Shown in pieces: positions 45,347 through 55,602 of a stretch of 64,000 bases of DNA (position 1 is its first letter; each line of letters opens with the position of its first letter). The translations under genes were made by a program, and so were the position numbers. The stretch is from positions 61,443-125,442 of the forward strand of contig JABJJW010000017.1 in the NCBI GenBank assembly GCA_018660685.1, written 5' to 3'. This stretch comes from Flavobacteriales bacterium (GTDB lineage: Bacteria > Bacteroidota > Bacteroidia > Flavobacteriales_G > Salibacteraceae). The notes beneath the pieces are model-generated. The model was not told the origin of the DNA. It saw only the letters and a list, made by a program, of their open reading frames with translations, and did no database searches.

Positions 45347-47447
45347 TCTGACATACATATATAAGTGTCTTCGACTCAACTTTTCGGTTTTCAAGAATGG
45401 GTAAGCTTCCTTCGTTCTTTCCTCCACAAATCACCACATTAGGAATGAATGAAGCGGTCAATTCCTTTCTTTTTTGTTCACAGTCTTCTCCGACTATGGC
45501 TACTTCATAATATGAGCGGGACATTGATTGGTGGAGCAGTAACCATTGACTATAGCCTTGAGGATAACGGAGAAAGTTCTCGGATATTGAAGCCAGCATT
45601 TGCTTGCTAATTCCGATCCAAGTTTCGTTTCCAAACAAAAGACCAAGCTTGAAAAAATTTGAAGCCATCACTGAATTTGAAGCGGGAATGACGCCATCAG
45701 TTGTCTCCAATTTTTTAGCGACTAATTCTTTATCCTTCTTGGATTTAAAATAGAAAAGACCGGATGACGCCTGTTCAAATTCTTCCTGTACCTGAATCGT
45801 TAGTTTCCGTGCGGCAATGATGTACGATTCATCGAGGCTTGCTTCGTACATTCGGATCAATGCATCGATCATAAAGGCATAATCTTCCAAGTAGGCGTTG
45901 ATGGTTGAACGGCCGTCTTTGTAACTGTGCCAGAGCGTTCCGTCTGTTTTCAGTTGTTTGTTGAGTAGGAATGAGCAATTCTTTTTCGCTAAGTCAAGAA
46001 GCTTTTCCTCTCCAGTTGCGATGTATGCATCGCACAAGCCTTTCACGCACATCGCATTCCAGCTTGTGAGCGATTTGTCGTCTAGCCCTGGCCGAATTCG
46101 TTCGTCTCGCAAGGACATGAGGTCACGTTTGAAATCGTCAATCTTGTCGTTCAATTCCTCTTCATTGAGACCTGCTTTTTCGGCGATTTTATTGGCCTTG
46201 TCATTCCTGTATAAGATGTAATTATCATGTTCCCAATAACCTTTTGAATCAATGTGAAAGAATTCACTGACCACATCAAAATTATCTCCGGCTACGCCTT
46301 TGATATCATCTTTTGACCAGATGTAAAACTTGCCTTCTTCCCCTTCGCTATCTGCATCCAAGGCTGAATAAAAGGCAAATTCAGGCGAGGTTAGTTCTCG
46401 CTCGATAAACTCTGCTGTTTCTAGAATGACTCTCCGGTATTCTGGGGTTTTTGAAAGGCGATAGGCCTCGGAATACAGGCTGAGCATTTGGGCGTTATCA
46501 TAGAGCATCTTCTCAAAGTGTGGCACCTTCCAATGAGCATCTGTAGAGTATCGTGCAAACCCTCCGCCAAGTTGATCATTGATACCTCCACGATGCATCT
46601 TATCGAGCGTGAGATAGACCTGGTTCATCAATTCAGAATCATCGTTGAGATGAGCGAAATTGAGCAGAAATAAATAGTTGTTTGGGATAGGAAATTTAGG
46701 AGCACCCTTTGCTCCACCTTCTTTATTGTCAAGGCGTTCCTTCCATTTAGTCACAAGTTCATCGAGTTCTTCCTTCTTGAAAGATTCAGGAATTTCAACC
46801 AGAGGGACTTCATCCATTGTTTTGAGACCCGTTGTCAGCTTGTCGGCATATTCTTCAATCTGTGCATGATTATTCGTGTAGGCATTTTTAATTTGGTCGA
46901 GGACTGAAAGCCACTGATCTTTTGGGAAATATGTACCGCCAAAAAATGGTCGGCCATCGGGAGTTGCGAAACAGTTTAAAGGCCATCCACCACGGCCGCT
47001 CATGAGTTGAACTGCGTCCATGTACACTTGATCTACGTCTGGGCGTTCTTCACGATCCACCTTAATACAGACAAAGTCGCGATTCATTATTTCGGCGACA
47101 GAGATATCCTCGAAACTCTCGTGCTCCATTACATGACACCAGTGACATGCGCTGTATCCAATACTGATCAGGAGCGGTTTATTCTCTTTTTCTGCTTTTG
47201 CGAGCGCTTCATCTCCCCAAGGAAGCCAATCAACAGGATTATGGGCATGCTGCAGTAAGTAGGGGCTCGTTTCATTGATAAGCGCATTGGTGTACTTGTG
47301 TTCAGCCATGGTCGATTCAGATTTGGACGGAGATTGACATTGAGTCAAGGAAGGCGTAAGGATGAGAAGGAGAATGGAACGAAGGAGGTGGTATCTAGCC
47401 TTCCTTTTGGAGGCCAAGACAATAATCGATATAGGTGAGTAATTCAT
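45285..47447 (-). CDS. YyaL/DUF255 thioredoxin-domain protein (SSP411/spermatogenesis-associated protein 20-like)
   Basis: 720 aa. N-terminal thioredoxin-like domain with Cys101 and Cys104 in [16 protein letters not shown], after [20 protein letters not shown], both family hallmarks. The rest is an (alpha/alpha)6 barrel resembling N-acylglucosamine epimerases ([32 protein letters not shown]). The activity is not established. The N-terminus [19 protein letters not shown] looks like a signal peptide with an imperfect lipobox (Gln at -1). ATG 47447 starts inside engB and overlaps it by 53 nt; ATG 47309 would give a cytosolic form. Confidence 0.85.
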   Translation of the reverse strand: MNYSPISIIVLASKRKARYHLLRSILLLILTPSLTQCQSPSKSESTMAEHKYTNALINETSPYLLQHAHNPVDWLPWGDEALAKAEKENKPLLISIGYSACHWCHVMEHESFEDISVAEIMNRDFVCIKVDREERPDVDQVYMDAVQLMSGRGGWPLNCFATPDGRPFFGGTYFPKDQWLSVLDQIKNAYTNNHAQIEEYADKLTTGLKTMDEVPLVEIPESFKKEELDELVTKWKERLDNKEGGAKGAPKFPIPNNYLFLLNFAHLNDDSELMNQVYLTLDKMHRGGINDQLGGGFARYSTDAHWKVPHFEKMLYDNAQMLSLYSEAYRLSKTPEYRRVILETAEFIERELTSPEFAFYSALDADSEGEEGKFYIWSKDDIKGVAGDNFDVVSEFFHIDSKGYWEHDNYILYRNDKANKIAEKAGLNEEELNDKIDDFKRDLMSLRDERIRPGLDDKSLTSWNAMCVKGLCDAYIATGEEKLLDLAKKNCSFLLNKQLKTDGTLWHSYKDGRSTINAYLEDYAFMIDALIRMYEASLDESYIIAARKLTIQVQEEFEQASSGLFYFKSKKDKELVAKKLETTDGVIPASNSVMASNFFKLGLLFGNETWIGISKQMLASISENFLRYPQGYSQWLLLHQSMSRSYYEVAIVGEDCEQKRKELTASFIPNVVICGGKNEGSLPILENRKVESKTLIYVCQNGACQMPTEDVSAALDLLKF

Positions 47448-48000
47448 CCCTTCCGTGCCGGTTTGAGCTCGATGTATAAAAGAAGGGTGGAAGAGTGTCC
47501 CAATTTTCCTTCATTTTTTTCTGATAAGTCAATTTTGACTTGTTGAGATCCGAGCTCGATAGTTTATCAATTTTAGTCATTACAACACTAAAAGGGATGC
47601 CGTGTTGACCCAGCCAATTCATAAACTCAATGTCCGATTTCTGCGCTTCGTGCCTTGAGTCCACCAATACAAAGGCGTTGAGCATGTTTTCACGCTTTTC
47701 AAAATAGCTGTAAATCATCTTCATGAAGGCGGCGCGTTCCGTCTTTGCGACTTTGGCATATCCGTAGCCGGGTAAATCAACAAAATATAGTTCGTCGTTT
47801 ACTTTGAAGTGATTGATCAATCTTGTTTTTCCAGGGGTCGCAGCGGTCTTTGCTAAGCCTTTGCGTTGCATGATCATGTTTAGCAAGCTGGATTTTCCAA
47901 CGTTGGAACGGCCAATAAATGCGAATTCAGGGAGGTCCGTTTCTGGACATTGTGAAACCTTAGCAGAGCTGGTTTCAAACTCGGACTTTTTGATCTGCAT
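47395..48000 (-). CDS. engB: Ribosome biogenesis GTP-binding protein YsxC/EngB
   Basis: 201 aa. Essential GTPase in late 50S assembly. G motifs: [12 protein letters not shown] (G1), ATPGKT (G2), [11 protein letters not shown] (G3), TKIDK (G4) and SSS (G5-like) at the end of [11 protein letters not shown]. The start codon overlaps the upstream hydrolase stop by one base. The 3' end contains the start of the YyaL frame. Confidence 0.96.
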   Translation of the reverse strand: MQIKKSEFETSSAKVSQCPETDLPEFAFIGRSNVGKSSLLNMIMQRKGLAKTAATPGKTRLINHFKVNDELYFVDLPGYGYAKVAKTERAAFMKMIYSYFEKRENMLNAFVLVDSRHEAQKSDIEFMNWLGQHGIPFSVVMTKIDKLSSSDLNKSKLTYQKKMKENWDTLPPFFYTSSSNRHGRDELLTYIDYCLGLQKEG

Positions 48001-48770
48001 CAGGCGGCGGATGGAAATTGCTCTTCAAGCCACTTACCGAGCAATTCATTGAACTCTTTTGGGTGCTCCATCATTGGGGCATGACCGCATCGATCAATCC
48101 ACATGAGGTCCGCATTGGGAAGAAGCTCTTGAAATTCTTCGGCGACATCCGGAGGTGTGATGGTGTCGTTCTTTCCCCAAATTAAGCAAAAAGGAATATC
48201 CATTTTAGGTAATTCCTCAGCCATGTTGTGTCGAATGGCGGACTTGGCTAGTGAAATAATTCGGACGGTCTTTCCTTTGTCATTGACGATGTCAAAACAC
48301 TCATCAACCAATTCAGTGGTCGCATGCTTGGGATCGTAGAAAGTGACAGCAACCTTTTCTTTTACGTAGTCATAGTTTCCGCGCTTTGGAAATGACCCGC
48401 CAAGTGTGTTTTCATAAAGGCCGCTGCTTCCTGTCAGGATCATCGATTTAACGCGCCCTAAATATTTTGAAGCATAAATCAATGCAACGTGCCCACCTAG
48501 CGAATTACCTAGCAAGTGCGCCTTTTCAATTTTCTTGAAATCCATGAAGTCAGCGAGGAACCGGCTTAGGTTTTTGACGTTGGTGTCAATGATTGGCATG
48601 GTGTAAAGCGGCATGATCGGAATGATCACTTTAAACTTCTTTGAGAAAGAACCGAACACATCTCTGAAATTACTGAGAGCACCAAACAAACCGTGTAGAA
48701 CGACTATTGGTTCTCCTTCGCCTTGTTCTATGTAGCGGAATCCGCCTTCTTCTTTTATCTCTATCTGCAT
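48000..48770 (-). CDS. Alpha/beta hydrolase
   Basis: 256 aa. Alpha/beta-hydrolase fold with nucleophile Ser in LLGNSLGGHVALIYASK, the oxyanion HGLFGALSNFRDVF after strand 3, an acid in IWGKNDTITPPDVAEEF and catalytic His in DRCGHAPMMEHP. It resembles MhpC/BioH-type carboxylesterases; the natural substrate is unknown. It is the first gene of a minus-strand set with engB and YyaL. Confidence 0.9.
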   Translation of the reverse strand: MQIEIKEEGGFRYIEQGEGEPIVVLHGLFGALSNFRDVFGSFSKKFKVIIPIMPLYTMPIIDTNVKNLSRFLADFMDFKKIEKAHLLGNSLGGHVALIYASKYLGRVKSMILTGSSGLYENTLGGSFPKRGNYDYVKEKVAVTFYDPKHATTELVDECFDIVNDKGKTVRIISLAKSAIRHNMAEELPKMDIPFCLIWGKNDTITPPDVAEEFQELLPNADLMWIDRCGHAPMMEHPKEFNELLGKWLEEQFPSAA

Positions 48771-48984
48771 CTGCCTATCGCCCGTTGCGGGAATTCAAAA
48801 ATAGAAAAATAGATTCTTGGGATTCACAAGTCAATCTGCCGTGTAAACATCCGACTGTTGAAATGGTGTGGATAAACTCTCCCAGTAAGAACCACATACT
48901 AACACTTTTTCCCACTTGCTGTAACCCACAATATATATGGCTTAGAGGTCGTTATTGTATAGTCTAAATCATTAATTTTCAACA

Positions 48985-49010
48985 ATGTGGTTAGAAGTGG
49001 CAAATTGTGG
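48985..49010 (+). promoter_or_regulatory. Three GTGG boxes at 10-bp period, likely MraZ operator
   Basis: GTGG occurs at 48987-48990, 48997-49000 and 49007-49010, each separated by exactly 6 nt, so one helical turn apart. MraZ proteins bind tandem short G-rich repeats with a 10-bp period upstream of their own operon. The last box lies 45 nt before the mraZ ATG. A weak -7-like TACTTTTA follows at 49022-49029, so the boxes would overlap the promoter, as for autorepression. The rest of the 284-nt gap from 48771 shows no gene. Confidence 0.7.
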
Positions 49011-49054
49011 GATAATTCGGCTACTTTTACCCAGTTAATGGATCAACCCAAGTA

Positions 49055-49519
49055 ATGACCAGCTTTCTAGGAGAATTTGAATGCCGACTTGATAGTAAGT
49101 CTAGGTTCTTAGTCCCATCCGGATTAAGGAAGCAACTCGACCCAGAGTCGAACGAGCAGTTCGTCATGAATAGAGGGTTTGAGGGCTGTTTAGTGTTGTA
49201 TCCAAATACGGCTTGGGAAAGAATTACATCCAGACTTAGGAAGTTGAATTTGTTCGTGGCGAAGAATCGTGCATTCTACCGCCAGTTCCATAATGGAGCA
49301 ACGCCTGTATCACTCGACTCGAACGGAAGAATTCTGATACCGAAGTCATTGATGGGTCATGGAGGTTTAGACAAAGAGTTGATTCTGTTCGCCTATGCGG
49401 ATCGGATTGAAGTATGGGCTAAAAAGCGCTACGATAAGGTAATGACTCAGGATGAAAATGAATTCGCAAGCCTCGCAGAGGATGTGATGGGAGATGTAGA
49501 TCCTGAGATTGAAGAGTGA
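49055..49519 (+). CDS. mraZ: Division/cell wall cluster transcriptional regulator MraZ
   Basis: 154 aa. MraZ is a ring-forming, AbrB-like DNA-binding protein that represses its own dcw operon. Two MraZ domains are seen: LGEFECRLDSKSRFLVPSGLR (1-55) and NGATPVSLDSNGRILIPKSL (about 80-125), each with the D-xKGR-like DSKSR/DSNGR DNA-contact loop. Three GTGG direct repeats lie 45-68 nt upstream of the ATG. The stop TGA overlaps the rsmH ATG by one base. Confidence 0.95.
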   Translation: MTSFLGEFECRLDSKSRFLVPSGLRKQLDPESNEQFVMNRGFEGCLVLYPNTAWERITSRLRKLNLFVAKNRAFYRQFHNGATPVSLDSNGRILIPKSLMGHGGLDKELILFAYADRIEVWAKKRYDKVMTQDENEFASLAEDVMGDVDPEIEE

Positions 49520-50415
49520 TGGAATATCACACAACCGTTCTTTTACATCAGGGTGTTGAAGCATTAGATGTTGACCCAAAAGGGGTCTATGTCGATGTGA
49601 CATTTGGTGGAGGTGGTCACAGTAATGTGCTTCTCCAGGAACTGGGTGATCGAGGAAGATTACTGGCTTTTGATCAGGATCAGGATGTGATTCCCAGAAT
49701 TCTCCAGGATTCCAGATTCCAGTTGTTCGAGGCGAACTTCAGATTCATTAAAAATTTCTTGAAGGTCGCTGGAGTGGATAAAGTGGATGGCTTAATTGCT
49801 GATCTTGGCGTATCCGGTCATCATTTTGATTCCTCGGATCGAGGATTTTCATTTCGGTTCAAGTCTGATCTGGATATGAGAATGAATCGAAATCAGTCAC
49901 TAGATGCAAAACAGGTGGTCAACGAGTACGAGCTCGATGATTTGATTCGAATATTTCGTCGCTATGGCGAAACTTCTTTCGCTCCAAAAATTGCGAGACG
50001 GATTCTGAAGGCAAGGAGTGAGGGCGTGGTTGCTACCACGGACGATTTAAGTAAGGTCGTTGAGAGTTGCGTTCCGCAGCACAAATTCAAATCTGAATTG
50101 ACCAAAATTTTCCAAGCGATTCGAATCGAGGTCAATGATGAGTTAGGCGCTTTGGAAGAATTACTAGTTGCTCTACCAGATGTAGTGAGGACTGGAGGCC
50201 GCGTAGTCATCATCAGCTATCACTCACTTGAGGATCGCCTCGTCAAGCATTTTTTCCGATCAGGGAATTTGGATGACAATCAGGAAAAGGATCTGTACGG
50301 AAATGTGCTAAGGTCTTTTAATCCATTAGGAAAGGTTGTAAAACCAACACCCGAAGAAATTGAACAAAACCCGAGAGCACGAAGTGCCAAAATGAGAATA
50401 GCGCAGAAGTCATAA
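49519..50415 (+). CDS. rsmH: 16S rRNA (cytosine(1402)-N(4))-methyltransferase RsmH (MraW)
   Basis: 298 aa. It methylates C1402 in the ribosomal P site. SAM-binding segment YVDVTFGGGGHSNVLLQEL, then DGLIADLGVSGHHFDSSDRG, the family tract ADLGVSS-like, and SYHSLEDRLVKHFFR near the end. ATG 49519 overlaps the mraZ stop; an upstream GTG at 49516 is less likely. Its product pairs with ribosome function, yet the gene is a constant member of dcw. Confidence 0.96.
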   Translation: MEYHTTVLLHQGVEALDVDPKGVYVDVTFGGGGHSNVLLQELGDRGRLLAFDQDQDVIPRILQDSRFQLFEANFRFIKNFLKVAGVDKVDGLIADLGVSGHHFDSSDRGFSFRFKSDLDMRMNRNQSLDAKQVVNEYELDDLIRIFRRYGETSFAPKIARRILKARSEGVVATTDDLSKVVESCVPQHKFKSELTKIFQAIRIEVNDELGALEELLVALPDVVRTGGRVVIISYHSLEDRLVKHFFRSGNLDDNQEKDLYGNVLRSFNPLGKVVKPTPEEIEQNPRARSAKMRIAQKS

Positions 50416-50784
50416 ATGGCTAAACAAGAGACAAGCAAAAAGCAAAAAGAAAATCCAGTAACAGCGTTGCTAACTGGGAACATCCTGACTCAGGACTCTG
50501 TTGTCAAGCACCTTCCTTATCTCCTTTTCCTTGCTTTTCTCGCACTCATCTATATCGCCAATGGTTACATGGCCGAATCCTCAGTTCGCACGATCAATAA
50601 GATGGAGCAGGAGATCAAAGAATTACGCTCTGAACAAATAAGCATCAAGAGCGAACTCAACAACACCATCATCGAATCTGAGCTCATCAAAATCATTGAT
50701 GATCGAAACTTGGGGCTGAATGAATCATTTGAGCCACCCAAGAAGCTCGTAGTTGAAGTCGAAGAATTTGAATCCATTAATTGA
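50416..50784 (+). CDS. ftsL: Cell division protein FtsL
   Basis: 122 aa, bitopic. A cytosolic basic tail, one transmembrane helix (about residues 34-53, YLLFLAFLALIYIAN) and a periplasmic coiled coil (about 58-95, INKMEQEIKELRSEQISIKSEL). Sequence conservation of FtsL is low; assignment rests on topology and position between rsmH and ftsI, standard for the cluster. It starts directly after the rsmH stop and its stop overlaps the ftsI start by one base. Confidence 0.85.
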   Translation: MAKQETSKKQKENPVTALLTGNILTQDSVVKHLPYLLFLAFLALIYIANGYMAESSVRTINKMEQEIKELRSEQISIKSELNNTIIESELIKIIDDRNLGLNESFEPPKKLVVEVEEFESIN

Positions 50785-52898
50785 TGGCTGAAGAGAAGAA
50801 CAGAGAGTTTATGATTAGATCGTTAGTGGTCTTCTCGGCCATTCTTCTCTTCGGGCTTGCCGTCATGGTTAAAGCCGTTTTAATCCAAGTTGTCGAAGGT
50901 GATTACTGGCGAGAGAAAGCAGAAAACCTGACAACGGTCTACCGAGATATTGAGGCGGTTCGAGGAAATATATACAGTGATGACGGGAGCATGATGGCCA
51001 CTTCAGTTCCGATTTATGAGGTGAGAATGGATCTCAATGCCGATGGACTAAAGAATGAGGTGTTCAATTCAGAAATTGATTCATTGTCCATATGTCTTGC
51101 CGGTCTTTTCAAGGAGCAAAGTGCCGTTGAGTGGAAAAGAGAGCTTGTTACTGCCCGTCAAAATGGAAGCCGTTACCATTTGATCAAAAGACGAGTCAAG
51201 TATGGTCAGATGAAGGCTCTTCGCGAGTTTCCAATTTTTAATCTGGGCAAATACCAAGGCGGACTCATCGTGTTACAACAAAACAAGCGAGAGAAGCCTT
51301 TCAGGATGTTAGCTGCCCGAACAATCGGCTATGACAGAGAAGGAGTCACTCCGGTGGGATTGGAAGGAGCTTATTCGGCGGAATTAGCAGGTGTTTCTGG
51401 AAAAAGACTCATGCAAAAAATCTCTGGCGGATTGTGGATGCCGATCAACGATGAGAATGAGATCGAGCCAATGGATGGCTACGACATTCATACGACGGTC
51501 AATTTGAATATTCAGGATGTGGCCGAAAACGCGCTTCTAAAACAATTAGAGCGGCATGATGCCCATCACGGCTGTGTAATTCTTATGGAAGTCGAAACCG
51601 GTGCGATCAAAGCGATTGCCAACCTCAGTCGTGATGACGATGGCGATTATTGGGAATACTACAATTATGCGATTGGGGAGAGCGCCGAACCTGGATCCAC
51701 TTTTAAACTTCCCTCGCTGGTTGTAGCGCTTGAAGATGGCTTCATTGAGCTTAAGGATAGTGTTGATGCTGGAAATGGGAAGGCAGAGTTTCACGGTGAA
51801 ACTATGCGTGACTCAAAAGAGGGCGGTTATGGGAAAATTTCCGTGAAAGAGACGTTCGCTTACTCTTCTAACATCGGTTTGATGAGGTTGATTGAAAGAC
51901 ATTATGCGAACGAGCCAGCGAAATTTATCAAGGGTCTTCGAAAGATGAATCTTGGTGAACCCATTGGTATTGAGATCGCTGGAGAAGGTGACCCACTCAT
52001 CAAAGATCCATCTAATAAAAGTTGGTCGTTGATCTCGTACTTGTGGTCAAGCATTGGCTACGAGGTCAAAATGACACCGTTACAGATTTTGACATTCTAC
52101 AACGCAATTGCCAATGATGGTAAGATGATGAAGCCACAATTCGTTCGTCGAGTAACTAATAAGAGCTCGGTTGTCAAAGAATTTGAGCCACAAGTAATTA
52201 GTAAGCAAGTGTGCTCGATTGAGACTGCAAAAAAAGCGCAGGAGTTGATGAAAGCGGTCGTGAATATTGGCACGGCAAAAAACTTAAAGAGCTCTAACTA
52301 TCAGATTGCGGGTAAAACTGGAACTGCGAGGATTGCAAAATCAAGCGAAGGTTATGGAAAGAAGATCAGCTATCAAGCCTCGTTTGCTGGATACTTCCCG
52401 GCGGACAATCCTAAGTACAGCTGCATCGTTGTTGTGAATGCGCCAAACCGAGCTGTGTACTATGCAAGCCATGTAGCAGCACCAATATTCGAAGAGATAG
52501 CTGATAAAGTCTATGCAACCAGCATCAAGATTCACGATGAACTACAAGAGCAGGGTGCCATCACCTCTCTCACTAAAGTTCCAGTAAGTAAGAATGGATC
52601 TCAGCGCGATCTCACAAGGGTGTTTGAAGAGTTGCATGTACCAGTAAGCTCTGATAACCCAGAGGAGAAATGGGTTGTTACCCAGACGGGTCATGATAAA
52701 GTGAGAATGGGGCGAAGAGCCATCGTGGAGAATCTGGTTCCGAATGTCATTGGAATGTCAGTGCAGGATGCCGTTTTTATTCTCGAAAATTCTGGACTTA
52801 AAGTTCGAATGAAGGGAAGAGGGGTCATTAAAGAACAATCCATTGCTCCTGGAGAACGAATTATACGCGGCCAGAACATCACACTAGAAATGTCATGA
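50784..52898 (+). CDS. ftsI: Penicillin-binding protein FtsI (PBP3-type transpeptidase) with PASTA domain
   Basis: 704 aa. Septal class B penicillin-binding protein that cross-links peptidoglycan with FtsW. N-terminal transmembrane helix (about 12-33), dimerisation domain, then transpeptidase with catalytic SxxK in AEPGSTFKLP, SxN in FAYSSNIGL and KTG in QIAGKTGTARI. A C-terminal PASTA domain (about 650-704, NVIGMSVQDAVFILENSGLK) is common in Bacteroidota FtsI. ATG 50784 overlaps the ftsL stop; an upstream TTG is not preferred. It overlaps murE by 4 nt. Confidence 0.95.
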   Translation: MAEEKNREFMIRSLVVFSAILLFGLAVMVKAVLIQVVEGDYWREKAENLTTVYRDIEAVRGNIYSDDGSMMATSVPIYEVRMDLNADGLKNEVFNSEIDSLSICLAGLFKEQSAVEWKRELVTARQNGSRYHLIKRRVKYGQMKALREFPIFNLGKYQGGLIVLQQNKREKPFRMLAARTIGYDREGVTPVGLEGAYSAELAGVSGKRLMQKISGGLWMPINDENEIEPMDGYDIHTTVNLNIQDVAENALLKQLERHDAHHGCVILMEVETGAIKAIANLSRDDDGDYWEYYNYAIGESAEPGSTFKLPSLVVALEDGFIELKDSVDAGNGKAEFHGETMRDSKEGGYGKISVKETFAYSSNIGLMRLIERHYANEPAKFIKGLRKMNLGEPIGIEIAGEGDPLIKDPSNKSWSLISYLWSSIGYEVKMTPLQILTFYNAIANDGKMMKPQFVRRVTNKSSVVKEFEPQVISKQVCSIETAKKAQELMKAVVNIGTAKNLKSSNYQIAGKTGTARIAKSSEGYGKKISYQASFAGYFPADNPKYSCIVVVNAPNRAVYYASHVAAPIFEEIADKVYATSIKIHDELQEQGAITSLTKVPVSKNGSQRDLTRVFEELHVPVSSDNPEEKWVVTQTGHDKVRMGRRAIVENLVPNVIGMSVQDAVFILENSGLKVRMKGRGVIKEQSIAPGERIIRGQNITLEMS

Positions 52899-54355
52899 AG
52901 CTGCTAAAAGACATATTGTATAAGGTTAGCCTCGAGGAGGTGATTGGAAATACCAACTTGGCGGTTGAGCATGTTTGTTTTGATAGCAGACAAGCAGAAA
53001 AACTAAGCGTTTTTGTCGCGGTTCGTGGAACCCAAACCGACGGTCACCTCTACATCGACAATGCGATTCAACTCGGGTCAAAGATTGTTGTTTGTGAAGA
53101 GCTTCCAGATAATCTGAAGGAAGATGTCACCTATGTGAAGGTCAAGGATTCTTCGGAGGCTTTGGGAATAATCGCTTCCAATCTTTTCGACGATCCGTCA
53201 TCAAAAATCCAGTTAGTCGGAGTCACCGGAACCAATGGAAAGACTACGGTGGTAACACTGCTCTTTCAATTATTCAAGGCATTAGGATACAAGAACGGAA
53301 TGCTGAGCACGGTAGTCAATAAGATTGGCAATCGGGATGTAGAAGCCACGCACACGACTCCAGACCCTGTTCGACTGAATAAATTGCTTGCTCAAATGGT
53401 TGAGGAAGGTTGTCAGTTCTGCTTTATGGAAGTGAGTTCGCATGCGGTTGATCAAAAGCGGATCGCAGGACTCACATTTAAAGGAGGTCTATTTACGAAT
53501 ATCACACACGATCACTTGGACTATCACGGATCGTTTGACAATTACATCAAAGCCAAGAAGGCATTTTTTGATCGGCTCACATCGACTGCTTTTTCCTTGA
53601 TAAACATGGACGATGTTCACGGGGAAATCATGGTTCAAAACACCAAGTCTAAAATCCATGATTTTGCACTTCAAAGCGTAGCACAATTCAAAGCTCGCAT
53701 CCTCGAAAACCATTTTCAAGGACTCAATCTCATCATTGATGAGAAAGAGGTGTGGACAAAGCTGATTGGTAAATTCAATGCCTATAACCTCCTTGCTGCT
53801 TATGGTACAGCAGTGCTTTTGGGAGAAGACCAGATGGAGGTATTGACGATGATGTCTAACATTAATCCCCCAAGCGGACGTTTTCAATATGTCCGATCAG
53901 AAAGCGGCATTGTAGGGATCGTTGACTATGCGCATACGCCAGACGCGCTTCAAAATGTTCTGAATACAATAAACGATATCCGAGACGGAAATGAACGGGT
54001 GTATTGTGTTGTCGGGTGTGGCGGAGATCGGGACAAGGCCAAACGACCTGAAATGGCCAGGATAGCGTCGGAACTGAGTGATCAGGTAATCCTGACGAGC
54101 GACAACCCAAGAAGTGAAGACCCGAACACCATAATCGAAGAGATGAAAGTAGGGGTGGGTAAAACGAACATCAAAAAAACACTGGCAATAACAGATAGAA
54201 AAGAAGCGATCAAAACTGCTGTGTCCATGGCTGAGTCCGGCGACATCATTCTGGTTGCTGGGAAGGGTCACGAGGATTATCAGGAGATAAAGGGGGAAAG
54301 GATAGGTTTTGACGATATGCTAGTTCTCACCGAAATGCTAAACCTGGTTGGATAA
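52895..54355 (+). CDS. murE: UDP-N-acetylmuramoyl-L-alanyl-D-glutamate--2,6-diaminopimelate ligase
   Basis: 486 aa. It adds meso-diaminopimelate to UDP-MurNAc-L-Ala-D-Glu. ATP site [15 protein letters not shown], central [15 protein letters not shown], and the C-terminal specificity motif [15 protein letters not shown] marks meso-diaminopimelate rather than lysine as substrate. [10 protein letters not shown] is also conserved. It overlaps ftsI by 4 nt and mraY by one. Confidence 0.96.
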   Translation: MKLLKDILYKVSLEEVIGNTNLAVEHVCFDSRQAEKLSVFVAVRGTQTDGHLYIDNAIQLGSKIVVCEELPDNLKEDVTYVKVKDSSEALGIIASNLFDDPSSKIQLVGVTGTNGKTTVVTLLFQLFKALGYKNGMLSTVVNKIGNRDVEATHTTPDPVRLNKLLAQMVEEGCQFCFMEVSSHAVDQKRIAGLTFKGGLFTNITHDHLDYHGSFDNYIKAKKAFFDRLTSTAFSLINMDDVHGEIMVQNTKSKIHDFALQSVAQFKARILENHFQGLNLIIDEKEVWTKLIGKFNAYNLLAAYGTAVLLGEDQMEVLTMMSNINPPSGRFQYVRSESGIVGIVDYAHTPDALQNVLNTINDIRDGNERVYCVVGCGGDRDKAKRPEMARIASELSDQVILTSDNPRSEDPNTIIEEMKVGVGKTNIKKTLAITDRKEAIKTAVSMAESGDIILVAGKGHEDYQEIKGERIGFDDMLVLTEMLNLVG

Positions 54356-55602
54356 TGCTATACTATCTATTCTCATATCTCAATGAATTAGACGTTCCCG
54401 GAGCGGGTGTCTTCGACTTCATTACGTTTCGAACTGCAATGGCCACAATCACCTCCTTGGTCATTAGCCTGTTATTCGGTAAGCGAATCATTAACCTGCT
54501 ACGGAAGATGCAGGTTGGAGAAACGGTCAGAGATCTTGGCTTGGAAGGTCAATTAGAGAAGCAAGGAACACCAACCATGGGGGGGATTCTTATTCTCTCA
54601 GCCATCATAATTCCTACGGTCCTTTTTGCCAAGCTCGAGAACACATACATATGGTTAATGCTCATTGTAACCGTTGGGTTAGGCCTTATCGGATTCGCTG
54701 ATGATTACATCAAAGTGTTTAAGAAGAACAAAGCTGGATTGGCCGGAAAGTTCAAGATCGTCGGGCAAGTTGGAATTGGAATAATCGCTGGGACCATTTT
54801 GTATTTCAATGGTGACATAACTATAAAGCACAAGACCTATGACGAGGCTGGGAATGTCGTCACCGAAGAAATCGTTCGAGAGAATGGGGCGGTTGAAGAC
54901 CGCATTATGTGGGAAGAAACCAATGTTACAAAGACGACCATTCCATTCGTAAAGCACAACGAATTTGACTACCGCTGGATTGTCGATTGGTTAGGTGAAA
55001 CCGTAGCAGGGTATGCATGGATCATTTACATTCTTCTGGTCGTCATTATTGTCACCTCGGTTTCAAACGGAGCTAACATGACCGATGGCCTGGACGGCTT
55101 GGCAGGAGGAACATCTGCCATCATTGGTCTTACCCTCGCAATTTTCGCTTACCTGTCTTCAAACCTGGTGTTTGCGGACTACCTCAACATCATGTTCATC
55201 CCAAATTCGGAAGAGCTGGTGGTCTACATGGGAGCATTTATTGGGGCCTGCATCGGATTCCTCTGGTACAACTCATTCCCAGCTCAAGTGTTCATGGGAG
55301 ACACGGGTAGTTTGGCTATTGGTGGCATCATCGCGGTGTTCGCCTTGGCGATCAAGAAAGAGCTCCTCATTCCAATATTCTGTGGTGTCTTCCTCATTGA
55401 AAACCTCTCTGTTGTCCTGCAGGTGGGCTTTTTCAAATACAGCAAGAAACGAACAGGAGTGGGGAAACGGATTTTTCTGATGGCACCGCTCCATCATCAT
55501 TATCAGAAGAAAGGATTGCATGAAAGCAAGATTGTTTCCAGATTCTGGATTGTAGGAATAATGCTCGCTGTGTTGAGCATAGTAACGCTAAAGCTTCGAT
55601 AG
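54355..55602 (+). CDS. mraY: Phospho-N-acetylmuramoyl-pentapeptide-transferase
   Basis: 415 aa with about ten transmembrane helices; longer than E. coli MraY (360) because of a hydrophilic insertion (about 155-215, containing [19 protein letters not shown]), usual in Bacteroidota. It transfers phospho-MurNAc-pentapeptide to undecaprenyl phosphate to make lipid I. Motifs: [55 protein letters not shown] and [11 protein letters not shown]. Confidence 0.96.
   Translation: MLYYLFSYLNELDVPGAGVFDFITFRTAMATITSLVISLLFGKRIINLLRKMQVGETVRDLGLEGQLEKQGTPTMGGILILSAIIIPTVLFAKLENTYIWLMLIVTVGLGLIGFADDYIKVFKKNKAGLAGKFKIVGQVGIGIIAGTILYFNGDITIKHKTYDEAGNVVTEEIVRENGAVEDRIMWEETNVTKTTIPFVKHNEFDYRWIVDWLGETVAGYAWIIYILLVVIIVTSVSNGANMTDGLDGLAGGTSAIIGLTLAIFAYLSSNLVFADYLNIMFIPNSEELVVYMGAFIGACIGFLWYNSFPAQVFMGDTGSLAIGGIIAVFALAIKKELLIPIFCGVFLIENLSVVLQVGFFKYSKKRTGVGKRIFLMAPLHHHYQKKGLHESKIVSRFWIVGIMLAVLSIVTLKLR

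Noticed and set aside
48771..48984. Possible small RNA or gene in the gap before mraZ
   Set aside because: No open frame with a start of useful length, no hairpin with T-tract and no tRNA-like fold seen.
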